Of a DNA stretch of 64,000 bases, positions 30,019 through 37,680 are shown piece by piece. Position 1 is the first letter of the stretch; every line of letters begins with the position of its first letter. The stretch is from assembly GCA_003612335.1 (NCBI GenBank), contig RAYO01000013.1, forward strand, positions 98,259 through 162,258. The letters run 5' to 3'. The position numbers and the translations under genes are program-made. This DNA comes from a bacterium 1xD42-67. GTDB lineage: Bacteria; Bacillota; Clostridia; Oscillospirales; Oscillospiraceae. Under the pieces are notes generated by a model. It worked only from the letters and a program-made list of their open reading frames with translations. It ran no database searches and was not told where the DNA came from.

Positions 30019-30047
30019 ATTATACCATATCGCCGGCAGGATCTCCA
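30019..30047 (-). promoter_or_regulatory. Promoter of the SLH-amidotransferase gene
   Basis: TGGAGA, 17 bases, TATAAT with an extended TGG before the -10, on the minus strand. Confidence 0.65.
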
Positions 30048-30184
30048 CTAAAATTTTGCGTTCTCTTCAAATTTTTTTCCTCTGTCCGGACCGGTCCCAT
30101 ACATCGGTCTGCCCCACTGTCCCCGTACGGACCGCGCCTGGACTATGACGCCTCCGGGCACAGCGCGATATCCCACGCGAATCA

Positions 30185-30214
30185 GCGCAGGGAGGCCCGA
30201 AGGTCTCCCTGCGC
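30185..30214 (-). terminator. Hairpin after the flavodiiron gene
   Basis: GCGCAGGGAG(G)CC and GG(T)CTCCCTGCGC pair across a short loop 18 bases past the stop. No T tract follows, so it may be a weak terminator. Confidence 0.5.
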
Positions 30215-30232
30215 CGCCGCGAGATCGGGGAC

Positions 30233-31450
30233 TTATTTCAGCACGGAGGCGGCGATGGCATCGGCCAAAGCGTCGATCTCGGATTCGTTGTCCGCCTTGA
30301 GGGAGGATGTGACGGTCATCTCCTCGTCCAGAACGGTCATGTTCTTCAGGCTCTCGATCTCCTCCTTCATCAGCGCGCCGGACCGGGGGGCCCAGGAGCC
30401 GCTGCCCATGATGGCCACAGTGCGCTTCTGCAGGTTCAGGGCCTTCATATCCATAAGGAAGTTGTGCATGGGCGGGAAGATGCCCAGGTTGTAGGTGACG
30501 GAGGCCAGCACCAGGTGGCTGTACTTGAACAGGTCGGAGATCAGGTAGCTGACGTGGGTGGAGGACACATCGTACAGCCGGGTGTTGGTGACGCCCCGGG
30601 CGGTGAGCTTGGCGGCCAGCACCTCGGCGGCGGCCTCAGTGTTTCCGTACATGGAGGCGTAGACGATCATGACGCCCTTCTCCTCCGGCTCATAGGTGGC
30701 CCAGTGGGTGTACTTGTCGATGATGTAGCCCAGGTCCTTGCGCCACACGGGGCCGTGGAGGGGGCACAGGAACTTGATGTTCTCCAGGCCCACAATGGAA
30801 GCCGCCTTGTTCAGCAGGGCCGCCACCTGGGGGCCGTACTTGCCCACGATGTTGGTGTAGTACCGGCGGGCGTCGTCGATCCACTCCCGGTCGAAGTCGA
30901 ACTCATCGGCAAAGAGCTTGCCGTCCAAGGAGCGGAAGGAGCCGAAGGCGTCAGCGGAGAAGAGCACGCCGTTGGTGGTGTCGAAGGTGACCATGGCCTC
31001 GGGCCAGTGGACCATGGGGGCGTAGACGAAGGCCACGGTGTGCTTGCCGAAGCATTTGGTGTCCCCCTCCTTGACCTCCTCGATGGCGTTGGGGTCCAGA
31101 CCGAAGCCGAACTGATTGAGGAGGGTCACCGCCTTGGGGGTGGTGATGATCTTCACGTCGGGCCAGCGCAGGAGGATCTCCTCGATGGAGGCGGCGTGGT
31201 CGGGCTCCACGTGGTCAATGACCAGGTAGTCCAGGGGACGGCCATCAAGGACGGCCTTCACGTTGGCGATGAACTGCCGGCCCACCGCCCAGTCGGCGGT
31301 GTCGAAGAGGACGGTCTTCTCGTCCAGCAGGACATAGGCGTTGTAGGACACGCCGTGGTACAGGGGGTGGATGTTCTCAAACAGGGCCAGCCGGTGCTCA
31401 TCCGCGCCTACCCAGTACAGGTCGTCGGTGACCATGCGGTAATTATACAT
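30233..31450 (-). CDS. fprA: Flavodiiron protein (rubredoxin:oxygen oxidoreductase, class A)
   Basis: A 405-residue protein with an N-terminal metallo-beta-lactamase-like di-iron domain (iron ligands in IDHVEPDHAAS and later CPLHGPVW) and a C-terminal flavodoxin domain (VIVYASMYGNTEAAAEV-type FMN loop). It reduces O2 to water, or NO to N2O, taking electrons from rubredoxin. It is the last gene of a unit with an Rrf2 regulator and an acyl-CoA dehydrogenase fusion that carries its own rubredoxin domain, which fits an oxygen-removal role in the cytosol. AAGGAGG precedes the ATG. Confidence 0.96.
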   Translation of the reverse strand: MYNYRMVTDDLYWVGADEHRLALFENIHPLYHGVSYNAYVLLDEKTVLFDTADWAVGRQFIANVKAVLDGRPLDYLVIDHVEPDHAASIEEILLRWPDVKIITTPKAVTLLNQFGFGLDPNAIEEVKEGDTKCFGKHTVAFVYAPMVHWPEAMVTFDTTNGVLFSADAFGSFRSLDGKLFADEFDFDREWIDDARRYYTNIVGKYGPQVAALLNKAASIVGLENIKFLCPLHGPVWRKDLGYIIDKYTHWATYEPEEKGVMIVYASMYGNTEAAAEVLAAKLTARGVTNTRLYDVSSTHVSYLISDLFKYSHLVLASVTYNLGIFPPMHNFLMDMKALNLQKRTVAIMGSGSWAPRSGALMKEEIESLKNMTVLDEEMTVTSSLKADNESEIDALADAIAASVLK

Positions 31451-31471
31451 AGAGAGTTTCCTCCTTATCGT

Positions 31472-32308
31472 TCAATAGCAGTTGTGGTGTACCATCAAAA
31501 TATCGTCAAACCGGCCGGCCTTCAGGTCCTCCGGCTTGATGAAGAAGCAGAAGGTGTCTGCGTCGCAGCTCTGGGACAGGAGCGTCAGGTCGAACTGGAA
31601 CAGCAGGACGGAATAGGCGGCATACGCCGCGTCCTCCAGGCGCAGGTCGTTGCTGCGCAGGGATGGGTGCCCCCCCAGCTTGAAGCCCCAGTTGCCAAAA
31701 TCCTCGGTCAGGTCCATCACTCCGCTGCAGTCGCCGAGGTCGTAGCCTTCGGGATTCTCGTCCGGCTCGCCGGCCTTTTGGCGCTGGTGATCCGCCAGAA
31801 AGAGCTCTTCCACCGTTACTGCCTCGGTCTCAAAGCCCAGGTTGAAGAAAAATCCCTCTACGCCAAGCCCTAGTGTAGCGACCTCCTCTGCGGAGGCAGA
31901 TTTCATGCCGCCGGTGACCTTGTCCATGGCCCAGCGCGTCTCAGGGACCTCGTCCGGGTGGGCGGGGCCGTCCTCAGGGACCTCCGGATACCAGCGGACC
32001 TGGAAGAATCCAGCGTCCTGTTCCCACGCGAAACCGTCCTCATAGAAAGACTCGAACTTCTCCTCCTCCGTGCAGAGGAAGAATTGCAGCAGACCGCGTT
32101 CCGGAAAGTCCTTCAAACGGGGGACCTGGGCAAAGTTGATCTGTGCCATAAATTCCAACTTGGACGCTTCGGCCCCGGCGGGGAGATAGTAGTCCCCGCC
32201 GAATTTGCTGTCTGTTGGGCCGGGGGTCCTGTCCGGTTCAGGGGTGATGTGGACACAAGGGAGCTTTGTGGACTCCAGAACCGACATGATCTGTTCTTTT
32301 GTGACCAT
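31472..32308 (-). CDS. YwqG-like (DUF1963) protein
   Basis: A 278-residue soluble acidic protein. It has the DUF1963/YwqG layout: SKFGGDYYLPAG near the start, LEFMAQINFAQVP, GLLQFFLC, and near the end LGGHPSLRSND and FQFDL with DTFCFFIKPEDL. The function of the family is unknown. It sits six bases after the acyl-CoA dehydrogenase fusion and 21 bases before the flavodiiron gene. This points to co-expression with an oxygen-response unit. Its ribosome site lies in the end of the preceding gene (GAGG), suggesting coupling. Confidence 0.85.
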   Translation of the reverse strand: MVTKEQIMSVLESTKLPCVHITPEPDRTPGPTDSKFGGDYYLPAGAEASKLEFMAQINFAQVPRLKDFPERGLLQFFLCTEEEKFESFYEDGFAWEQDAGFFQVRWYPEVPEDGPAHPDEVPETRWAMDKVTGGMKSASAEEVATLGLGVEGFFFNLGFETEAVTVEELFLADHQRQKAGEPDENPEGYDLGDCSGVMDLTEDFGNWGFKLGGHPSLRSNDLRLEDAAYAAYSVLLFQFDLTLLSQSCDADTFCFFIKPEDLKAGRFDDILMVHHNCY

Positions 32309-32314
32309 ACTCGT

Positions 32315-34228
32315 TTACGCCTCGATCTCGATAAACTGGTCCACGGCCTCGCCGCAGTGGGGACAGGTCCAGCCCTCGGGCAGGTCCTTGAAGGCGGTGC
32401 CGGGCTTGACTTCGTTCTCCGGGTCGCCCTGCATGGGGTCGTACTCGTGGCCGCAGCCGTTGCAGACGTACAGCTTCCGGGGCTGATAGACCTTCTTGGG
32501 GGCCATGCGCTTCATTTTGGTCATGGGCGGGGCGGGGAGCTTCTCGCCGGTGTCCAGCGCCTTGGTGAGCAGGGGCAGGATCTCCAGCACGTCCCCCACG
32601 ATTCCGTAATCGCAGTTCTTGAAGATCTTTGCGTTGGGGTTGGTGTTGATGGCCACGATGCAGGAGGCGTCCTTGATGCCCTTCAGGTGCTGGATGGCTC
32701 CGGAGATGCCGCAGGCGATGTACAGGTTGCCCTTGAACTTCTGGCCGGACATGCCCACATAGCGCTCGATGGGCACATACTTCAGCGTCTCAGCCACGGG
32801 ACGGCTGGAGCCCACGGCGGCGCCGGCGGCCTTGGCCAGGTCCTCGATGAGCTTCATATTCTTCTTTTCGCCAATGCCCTGCCCGGCGGAGACCACCCGT
32901 TCAGCCTGGGTGATGGGGGTATCGATGGGGATGCCCACGGTGAAGTCGTGGCCGTCCTTCTTCAGGGCAGCCACCAGGGCCTCCACCTTCTCCTGGGCAG
33001 TGCCGTCCTTGAGGATCAGCCGCTTCCGGGCGCCGGTCTCGGGGCCCCTGGGGCCGGCTGCTGCTGCGGAGGGGGCCTCCTTGGCCGCCTTGCCCAGGAT
33101 GTGGGAGGCGATCACCACCCGCTGGATCTCGTTGGTGCCCTCGTAGATGGTGGTGATCTTGGCGTCCCGGTAGAACCGCTCCACCTCCATGCCCTTCAGG
33201 TAGCCGGAGCCGCCGAAGATCTGGAGAGCGTCGTTGGTGACCTCCAGGGCGATGTCAGAGGCGTACTGCTTTGCCATGGCGGACTCCATGCCGTAGGGGA
33301 CGTGAGCCTGTTTCAGCTCAGCGGCGGAGTAGACCAGGAACCGGGCGCAGCGCAGCTTGGTGGCCATATCGGCGATCTTGAAGGCGATGTTCTGCTGCTG
33401 GCAGATGGGCTTGCCGAACTGTACCCGCTCCTTGGAATACTCTACCGCGGCCTCATAGGCTCCCTGCGCGATGCCCAGGGCCTGAGCGGCGATCCCGATG
33501 CGCCCGCCGTCCAAGGTGGCCATGGCGATCTTGAAGCCCTGTCCCTCCTTGCCCAGCAGGTTCTCCTTGGGCACCTTCACGCCGTTGAAGTTCAGCTGGC
33601 AGGTGGCGGAGGAGCGGATGCCCATCTTGTCATAGTGCTCCTCGAAGGTGAAGCCCTCCCAGCCCTTCTCCACGATGAAGGCGGAGATGCCCCGGGTGCC
33701 GATGCCGGGGGTGGTGACGGCGAACACCACGTAGGTGCTGGCCTCGCCGCCGTTGGTGATGAAGATCTTCTCGCCGTTGAGGAGGTAGTGGTCCCCCATG
33801 TCCTCGGCGGTGGTCTCGGTGCCGCCGGCGTCGGAGCCGGCGTTGGGCTCAGTGAGGCCGAAAGCCCCCAGCTTCCTGCCGGAGCACAGGTCGGGCAGAT
33901 ATTTCTTCTTCTGCTCCTCATTTCCGAAGGCGTAGATGGGATAGGTGCCCAGAGAGGTGTGGGCGGAGAGGATGACCCCCGCGCCGCCGTCCACCCGGGC
34001 CAGCTCCTCCACGGCGATGGCGTAGCTCAGAGCGTCGGACCCGGCCCCGCCGTACTCCTTCTCATAGGGCAGGCCCATCAGGCCCAGCTCCCCCATCTTT
34101 TGCACCGCCTCGGTGGGGAACTGGTTGTTCTTGTCCAGCATGAAGGCGATGGGCTTGATCTCGGCCTCGGCGAACTCCCTTACCTTTGCCCGAAGCTCCT
34201 CATGCTCCTGTGTGGTTTGATACAGCAT
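32315..34228 (-). CDS. Acyl-CoA dehydrogenase - EtfA FAD domain - rubredoxin triple fusion
   Basis: A 637-residue protein with three parts. Residues 1-380 are a complete short-chain acyl-CoA dehydrogenase ([33 protein letters not shown]). Residues about 400-575 match the C-terminal FAD-binding domain of EtfA ([31 protein letters not shown]). Residues about 587-637 are a rubredoxin ([12 protein letters not shown] and [10 protein letters not shown]). Electrons could pass from acyl-CoA to FAD, ETF-type FAD and rubredoxin in one chain, and from there to the flavodiiron protein encoded two genes later. The N-terminal EtfA domain and EtfB are absent. AAGGAGG precedes the ATG. Confidence 0.95.
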   Translation of the reverse strand: MLYQTTQEHEELRAKVREFAEAEIKPIAFMLDKNNQFPTEAVQKMGELGLMGLPYEKEYGGAGSDALSYAIAVEELARVDGGAGVILSAHTSLGTYPIYAFGNEEQKKKYLPDLCSGRKLGAFGLTEPNAGSDAGGTETTAEDMGDHYLLNGEKIFITNGGEASTYVVFAVTTPGIGTRGISAFIVEKGWEGFTFEEHYDKMGIRSSATCQLNFNGVKVPKENLLGKEGQGFKIAMATLDGGRIGIAAQALGIAQGAYEAAVEYSKERVQFGKPICQQQNIAFKIADMATKLRCARFLVYSAAELKQAHVPYGMESAMAKQYASDIALEVTNDALQIFGGSGYLKGMEVERFYRDAKITTIYEGTNEIQRVVIASHILGKAAKEAPSAAAAGPRGPETGARKRLILKDGTAQEKVEALVAALKKDGHDFTVGIPIDTPITQAERVVSAGQGIGEKKNMKLIEDLAKAAGAAVGSSRPVAETLKYVPIERYVGMSGQKFKGNLYIACGISGAIQHLKGIKDASCIVAINTNPNAKIFKNCDYGIVGDVLEILPLLTKALDTGEKLPAPPMTKMKRMAPKKVYQPRKLYVCNGCGHEYDPMQGDPENEVKPGTAFKDLPEGWTCPHCGEAVDQFIEIEA

Positions 34229-34258
34229 ACTGATACTTCCTCCTTACTATCGATGACT

Positions 34259-34660
34259 TCATTTATCCTGAAAGATCTCGCTCAATGGTGTTTTGCGGAG
34301 CTCCCTCTCCAGCACCTTCTGGATACGGGTCAGCTCCCGGCACAGGCCGCAGTCCCCCTCCGGCCGGTTCTCACACCGGTAGCCCGGCTGCTGACAGCGG
34401 TTGATGCAGATGGGCTCTCCAAATGCGGAGAAGATATCGTACAGATAGGATCCCCCACAGGGCTGCTGGAGGACATATCCCCCGCGGCTCCCCCGCCGGC
34501 TGGAGACCAGTCCCGCGGCACGCAGCTGCTTCAAGACCTTCAGCGTGACCGCCTTGGGCATGTTCTCCCGCTGGGCGATGGCGGCGGCGGACAGCTGTTC
34601 CTCCTGTTCCAGTGCCCGCAGGATCCGCAGGGCGTAATCCATCTCTCGGGTGATCAGCAC
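34259..34660 (-). CDS. Rrf2-family regulator with a four-cysteine cluster region
   Basis: A 133-residue winged-helix regulator (MDYALRILRALEQEEQLSAA at the start, VLKQLRAAGLVSSRRGSRGG as wing region). A loop contains four cysteines (INRCQQPGYRCENRPEGDCG, then LC), a pattern used by Rrf2 proteins to hold an iron-sulfur cluster that senses oxygen, NO or iron. It leads the operon with the acyl-CoA dehydrogenase fusion and flavodiiron protein. The start is GTG at 34660 with GGGAGG seven bases upstream. An inverted repeat just past the -10 suggests autoregulation. Confidence 0.9.
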   Translation of the reverse strand: MLITREMDYALRILRALEQEEQLSAAAIAQRENMPKAVTLKVLKQLRAAGLVSSRRGSRGGYVLQQPCGGSYLYDIFSAFGEPICINRCQQPGYRCENRPEGDCGLCRELTRIQKVLERELRKTPLSEIFQDK

Positions 34661-34684
34661 GAAAGGTCCCTCCCAGTTGAAACA

Positions 34685-34699
34685 GTACCTTTTTGGTAT
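34685..34699. promoter_or_regulatory. Candidate Rrf2 operator
   Basis: TACC-TTTTT-GGTA inverted repeat, directly downstream of the -10 of the Rrf2 promoter. Short, so only suggestive. Confidence 0.4.
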
Positions 34700-34727
34700 A
34701 TTATAACACACGGATCGGATTTGTCAA
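34700..34727 (-). promoter_or_regulatory. Strong promoter of the Rrf2 / oxygen-defence operon
   Basis: Perfect TTGACA and TATAAT hexamers with a 16-base spacer on the minus strand. Confidence 0.85.
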
Positions 34728-34801
34728 TCTTCCTAACGAATCAAATTTTATTTTTTCGCCTTTTATCCAAGATGACGGCTCCTCTCTCCGAACAAGGAAA
34801 A

Positions 34802-34830
34802 CGCCGCAGACCCTTCCATGGTCTGCGGCG
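34802..34830 (-). terminator. Terminator after the DUF2156 gene
   Basis: CGCCGCAGACC and GGTCTGCGGCG form a perfect 11-bp stem, followed on the minus strand by TTTTCCTTG. Confidence 0.85.
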
Positions 34831-34875
34831 GCGTCTCGACATCTGGGCGGGCGCTGTCTGCCCCTCTCCGATCCG

Positions 34876-35784
34876 TCAGGATCGGCAGAAGGCACAGGGC
34901 TCATCTACTGTCACGGTATACTTCTCCAGCAGGGCCACCGGGTGATAGGACAGCTTGCTGGTGCGCAGGCCGGGGTCTCCGGTGTCGTCCTCCCGGTTGA
35001 GGAAGGCGACCCCCTCTCCGGCGAACTGCTGGGCGAACTGGGCCACCAGCATCTGATAGCACCCCTCATAGTCCCGGTCGGCCTTCTCGATGTGGGTGAA
35101 CAGAGTGTCGCCGATAATCTCTCCCAGAGAGAACCCCACGATCCGGTCCTCCACCAGCAGCACGCCCCCCAGCAGATCGTAGGACTGGTAGTTGTCCAGG
35201 ATCTCGTGGGTCTTTGCGATGTCCTCCCGGAAGGTGGCCACCCCCTTGTTCCAGCGGGCGGCATAGCCATCCAAAAAGTCCTTGACCGCAGGGATATCCC
35301 CCTGAACGATGGGACGGAAGGTCCAGCTGCCATATGTCTTCAAAAACTTGTTCACATGGTTGCGCTGGCCGCTGAGCTTCTTCCCCCGGAAATACTTCAG
35401 GTCTTCCGCCCGGTAGAGATAGTCGAAGTTGTCCCGCTCGCCCACAGCGGTGCTGGCGGGGAAGTGTTCCTGGAGGCTCTCCAGCTCATCCTTCGGGACG
35501 GGGTAGAAGGCGATGGGCATCCCCCGCCGGCAGCAGTAGGCGGCGATCTGCTGGAAATGTTCCGGCCGGCCACCCCCCAAGGGGAGGGTGAAGGTGGGGC
35601 CCAAGCCGGGGTAGTCCACCTTGAAATAGAGGGAGCCGCCATAGACCGCCCACTCGGTCTTATAGATGTCCCGCCAAATGAAGACGGTGCCGGGGGTGGT
35701 GTCACAGATGCGGCTGCGGCTGTAGCCGAAAAACTGGCGCAGACGGGGCAGGTCCTCCAACTGGAGGGGGCGAAAATCCAACAT
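34876..35784 (-). CDS. DUF2156 protein (phosphatidylglycerol lysyltransferase-like GNAT domain)
   Basis: A 302-residue soluble protein built of two GNAT-like halves. FIWRDIYKTEWAVYGGSLYF and later LVEDRIVGFSLGEIIGDT fit the DUF2156 / MprF C-terminal domain, which moves amino acids from tRNA to lipid in MprF. This protein lacks the membrane domain, so its substrate is not known. It ends in a CxxC (CAFC). It follows the metallophosphatase gene after 54 bases on the same strand, and a strong terminator ends the unit. AGAGGATC lies upstream of the ATG. Confidence 0.85.
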   Translation of the reverse strand: MLDFRPLQLEDLPRLRQFFGYSRSRICDTTPGTVFIWRDIYKTEWAVYGGSLYFKVDYPGLGPTFTLPLGGGRPEHFQQIAAYCCRRGMPIAFYPVPKDELESLQEHFPASTAVGERDNFDYLYRAEDLKYFRGKKLSGQRNHVNKFLKTYGSWTFRPIVQGDIPAVKDFLDGYAARWNKGVATFREDIAKTHEILDNYQSYDLLGGVLLVEDRIVGFSLGEIIGDTLFTHIEKADRDYEGCYQMLVAQFAQQFAGEGVAFLNREDDTGDPGLRTSKLSYHPVALLEKYTVTVDEPCAFCRS

Positions 35785-35838
35785 AGATCCAGATCCTCTT
35801 TCGTGTCCTCCCCCGCCTCTGGCGGGAGAAGGATGTTT

Positions 35839-36936
35839 TTATCCCATTATATCCGATAAACGCCCATAATACCAGCCCGTGGTCCCCTCTTTTTTGCACA
35901 AAAAACCAGCTTTGGTCCTCTTTACCACCGTCAAAAGGTCCCCAGGGGACACAGGCAGGCGGTAGTCGGTGGAGTCTTCACACTCCAGCCCCTTGGGGCC
36001 CTGGCGCAGATAATCGTTGAGGATGCGCAGCTCCCGGCCCGTCTCCCGGTGGCGGCAGAGGGACAGCTCCTCCCCCTCCTCCAGCAGCTCCAGGGCAGAG
36101 CGCCCCCAGCGGATGTTCACCGAATCGGAGCTGGCCTCCTGGGCGTCCAGAGCCGTGGCGGTGGGCAGCCCGTCCCAGGCGGTCCAGGTGAAGTCCTCGC
36201 TGTCCTCCGAGGGGAGGATCAGGGCGTTGAGCTGGCCGTCTGCTTTGAGGACGCAGGCCCCGTCGATGGAAACGATCTTCCGGTCTCGAAGGACCATCGG
36301 GGCGGAGGCAGGGATATGGGGATCGTAGAGGGTCACCGGCCAGTGGCCCACGATCACCCACTTGTCGAAGGAATGGCCCTGGCCCAGGAAGTCGTCGTTC
36401 TTCATGCACCCCCACCGGTCCAGCTCCTCCATCCCCTTTAGGGAGGGGACGCCTCCGTGGACGAAGACCAGGTGCTCCGTCTCCAGGATGGTGGGCATAG
36501 TCCTGAGCCAGGCCCGCTCCGCCGGGAACGCCTCCCGCAGATCCCGGCGCAGCCGGGGCAGGTCCTCCACCTGGTCGAAGCCCCCCTCCCGGGCCATCTG
36601 GCGCAGGGCGGACTCCGGGTGCTGAGGCAGATAAGCAGAGAAGAACCTCCGATCCATGGAATCCGTCTCGAAAAAGTTGGAGACCAGCCCGTCACAGTTG
36701 CCGCAGACGGGATAGACGGTATAGGTCTGGGACAGCTCCATCACATAGCGCATCAGGGCCAGGCTGTCCCGGCCCTTCTCCATCAGGTCCCCCAGGAGGA
36801 CGAGGATATCATCACGGGAGAGACGGACCTTGTCCATCAGGGCCCGGAAGAAGGGCAGATTCCCGTGGATATCACTGACGGCGATGATGCGCCGTCCCGG
36901 CGCGAAGGTGGGGTGGGTGACGATGGCCCTGTCCAT
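35839..36936 (-). CDS. Metallophosphoesterase with C-terminal SH3-like domain
   Basis: A 365-residue soluble protein. The calcineurin-type phosphatase core has SDIHGNLPF, LLGDLMEKG, VCGNCDGL, FVHGGVPS and IVGHWPV. This resembles PPP-family phosphatases, except that GNH is replaced by GNC, which removes the usual catalytic His. The last ~35 residues (GDLLTVVKRTKAGFLCKKEG, then TTGWYYGRL) look like a bacterial SH3-type domain. The SH3-like tail is unusual for a protein with no signal peptide. ACAAGGAGG precedes the ATG. Probably in a unit with the DUF2156 gene. Confidence 0.85.
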   Translation of the reverse strand: MDRAIVTHPTFAPGRRIIAVSDIHGNLPFFRALMDKVRLSRDDILVLLGDLMEKGRDSLALMRYVMELSQTYTVYPVCGNCDGLVSNFFETDSMDRRFFSAYLPQHPESALRQMAREGGFDQVEDLPRLRRDLREAFPAERAWLRTMPTILETEHLVFVHGGVPSLKGMEELDRWGCMKNDDFLGQGHSFDKWVIVGHWPVTLYDPHIPASAPMVLRDRKIVSIDGACVLKADGQLNALILPSEDSEDFTWTAWDGLPTATALDAQEASSDSVNIRWGRSALELLEEGEELSLCRHRETGRELRILNDYLRQGPKGLECEDSTDYRLPVSPGDLLTVVKRTKAGFLCKKEGTTGWYYGRLSDIMG

Positions 36937-37132
36937 AGCGACGCCTCCTTGTAATGGTCCGCTCTGATATTACGATTCGTTTTAAAAAGGTGGGGGCGGG
37001 CAGCTCCTTCCCCCTCCAGATCCAGCATAACACAGACTAGTGGAGAGATTCAAGAGAAAAACCTGTATCTGCCCCGTTCCTTTTCCAGCGATCGGGGCAT
37101 ACTAGAGATATCTTGAACAAGGAGGTATCTCT

Positions 37133-37291
37133 GTGAGCAAACAGAAGAAGCAGGAAAAGCGGCAGGGCCGGGACCTGCGGGGCTCCGCCCCCATCGCCGG
37201 CCAGAACCGCACCGACACCGCCACCAACGCCCAGGACCCCATGGCCGATCCCCTGGAGATGCGGATGAAACGGGAGGGCCACGACATGTGA
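37133..37291 (+). CDS. 52-residue basic, hydrophilic protein, probably sporulation-linked
   Basis: A short gene with GTG start and AACAAGGAGG seven bases upstream. The product is charged, disordered and lacks hydrophobic segments (KQKKQEKRQGRDLRGSAPIA then GQNRTDTATNAQDP). I do not recognise a named family, but composition resembles small spore proteins. A perfect CATACTA, the -10 consensus of forespore sigma-G/F promoters, lies about 35 bases before the start, though no good -35 is visible. It stands alone between divergent and convergent genes. Confidence 0.65.
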   Translation: MSKQKKQEKRQGRDLRGSAPIAGQNRTDTATNAQDPMADPLEMRMKREGHDM

Positions 37292-37299
37292 GCCGGAGG

Positions 37300-37612
37300 G
37301 AGAGGCGGCATTCACACTTTATTTACGGAAAGTTCCAAGTCTGGTGAAGATTGGGGCATCCGGCTGTGGTATCCTATGGACAGATCGGGCGACCGATCGG
37401 GAACTTCCTCTCTGAGGCGGCAGCCGCCGCCCCACTGTCCGGCAGACCGTGCACCAGTCCGGACCTCCCCTGCCGACCCCCCAGTCGTGTAAGGACCTCA
37501 TGGCGCGAGGTATGCGCCTCACTGCCGCCCCGCGGGCACGCCCCGGCGCGGCAGACCAAAGATCCCCGTCCTTCGGGCCGCCGCCCCGCGGCGGACAGGC
37601 CCTGGATGGTCC
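37300..37612 (-). ncRNA. Candidate structured non-coding RNA of unknown class
   Basis: A promoter at 37613-37642 reads into about 300 bases with no convincing ORF or ribosome site but many stable stems: GATCGG-GCGA-CCGATC (GNRA-type loop), GGCGG-CAG-CCGCC, GTCCGG..CCGGAC, CTGCCGC..GCGGCAG and GCCGC-GGG-GCGGC. I could not match it to RNase P, tmRNA, 6S or SRP RNA by eye. The 3' end is not defined. Confidence 0.35.
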
Positions 37613-37642
37613 ATCATAGATGCTTCCTCTCTCTCCTTTCAA
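37613..37642 (-). promoter_or_regulatory. Promoter reading into the candidate non-coding RNA
   Basis: TTGAAA, 18 bases, TATGAT on the minus strand, immediately after the terminator of the LTA-synthase-like gene. Confidence 0.6.
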
Positions 37643-37677
37643 CGCAGACGCCCGCCGGGATCCGGCGGGCGTCTGCG
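37643..37677 (-). terminator. Hairpin after the LTA-synthase-like gene
   Basis: CGCAGACGCCCGCCGG and CCGGCGGGCGTCTGCG form a perfect 16-bp stem three bases past the stop codon. Confidence 0.75.
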
Positions 37678-37680
37678 TAT

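Larger units (their letters stand above)
29873..30232. other. Intergenic region between the SLH-amidotransferase and flavodiiron genes
   Basis: This 360-base gap holds the promoter at 30019-30047 and a hairpin at 30185-30214. An inverted pair, GTCCAGAACGG..GCGG and a later TGTCCGGAC, hints at structure at 29930-30000. I see no coding sequence with a ribosome site. Confidence 0.5.

Noticed and set aside
31958..34945. A 995-codon frame opposite the acyl-CoA dehydrogenase fusion
   Set aside because: Same reasoning: low-complexity shadow of a well-supported gene.
37370..37520. Fragments resembling a cobalamin riboswitch (GGGAA, CCACTGT, CCTGCC)
   Set aside because: The conserved order and spacing are not met, no plus-strand gene follows, and the promoter points the other way.
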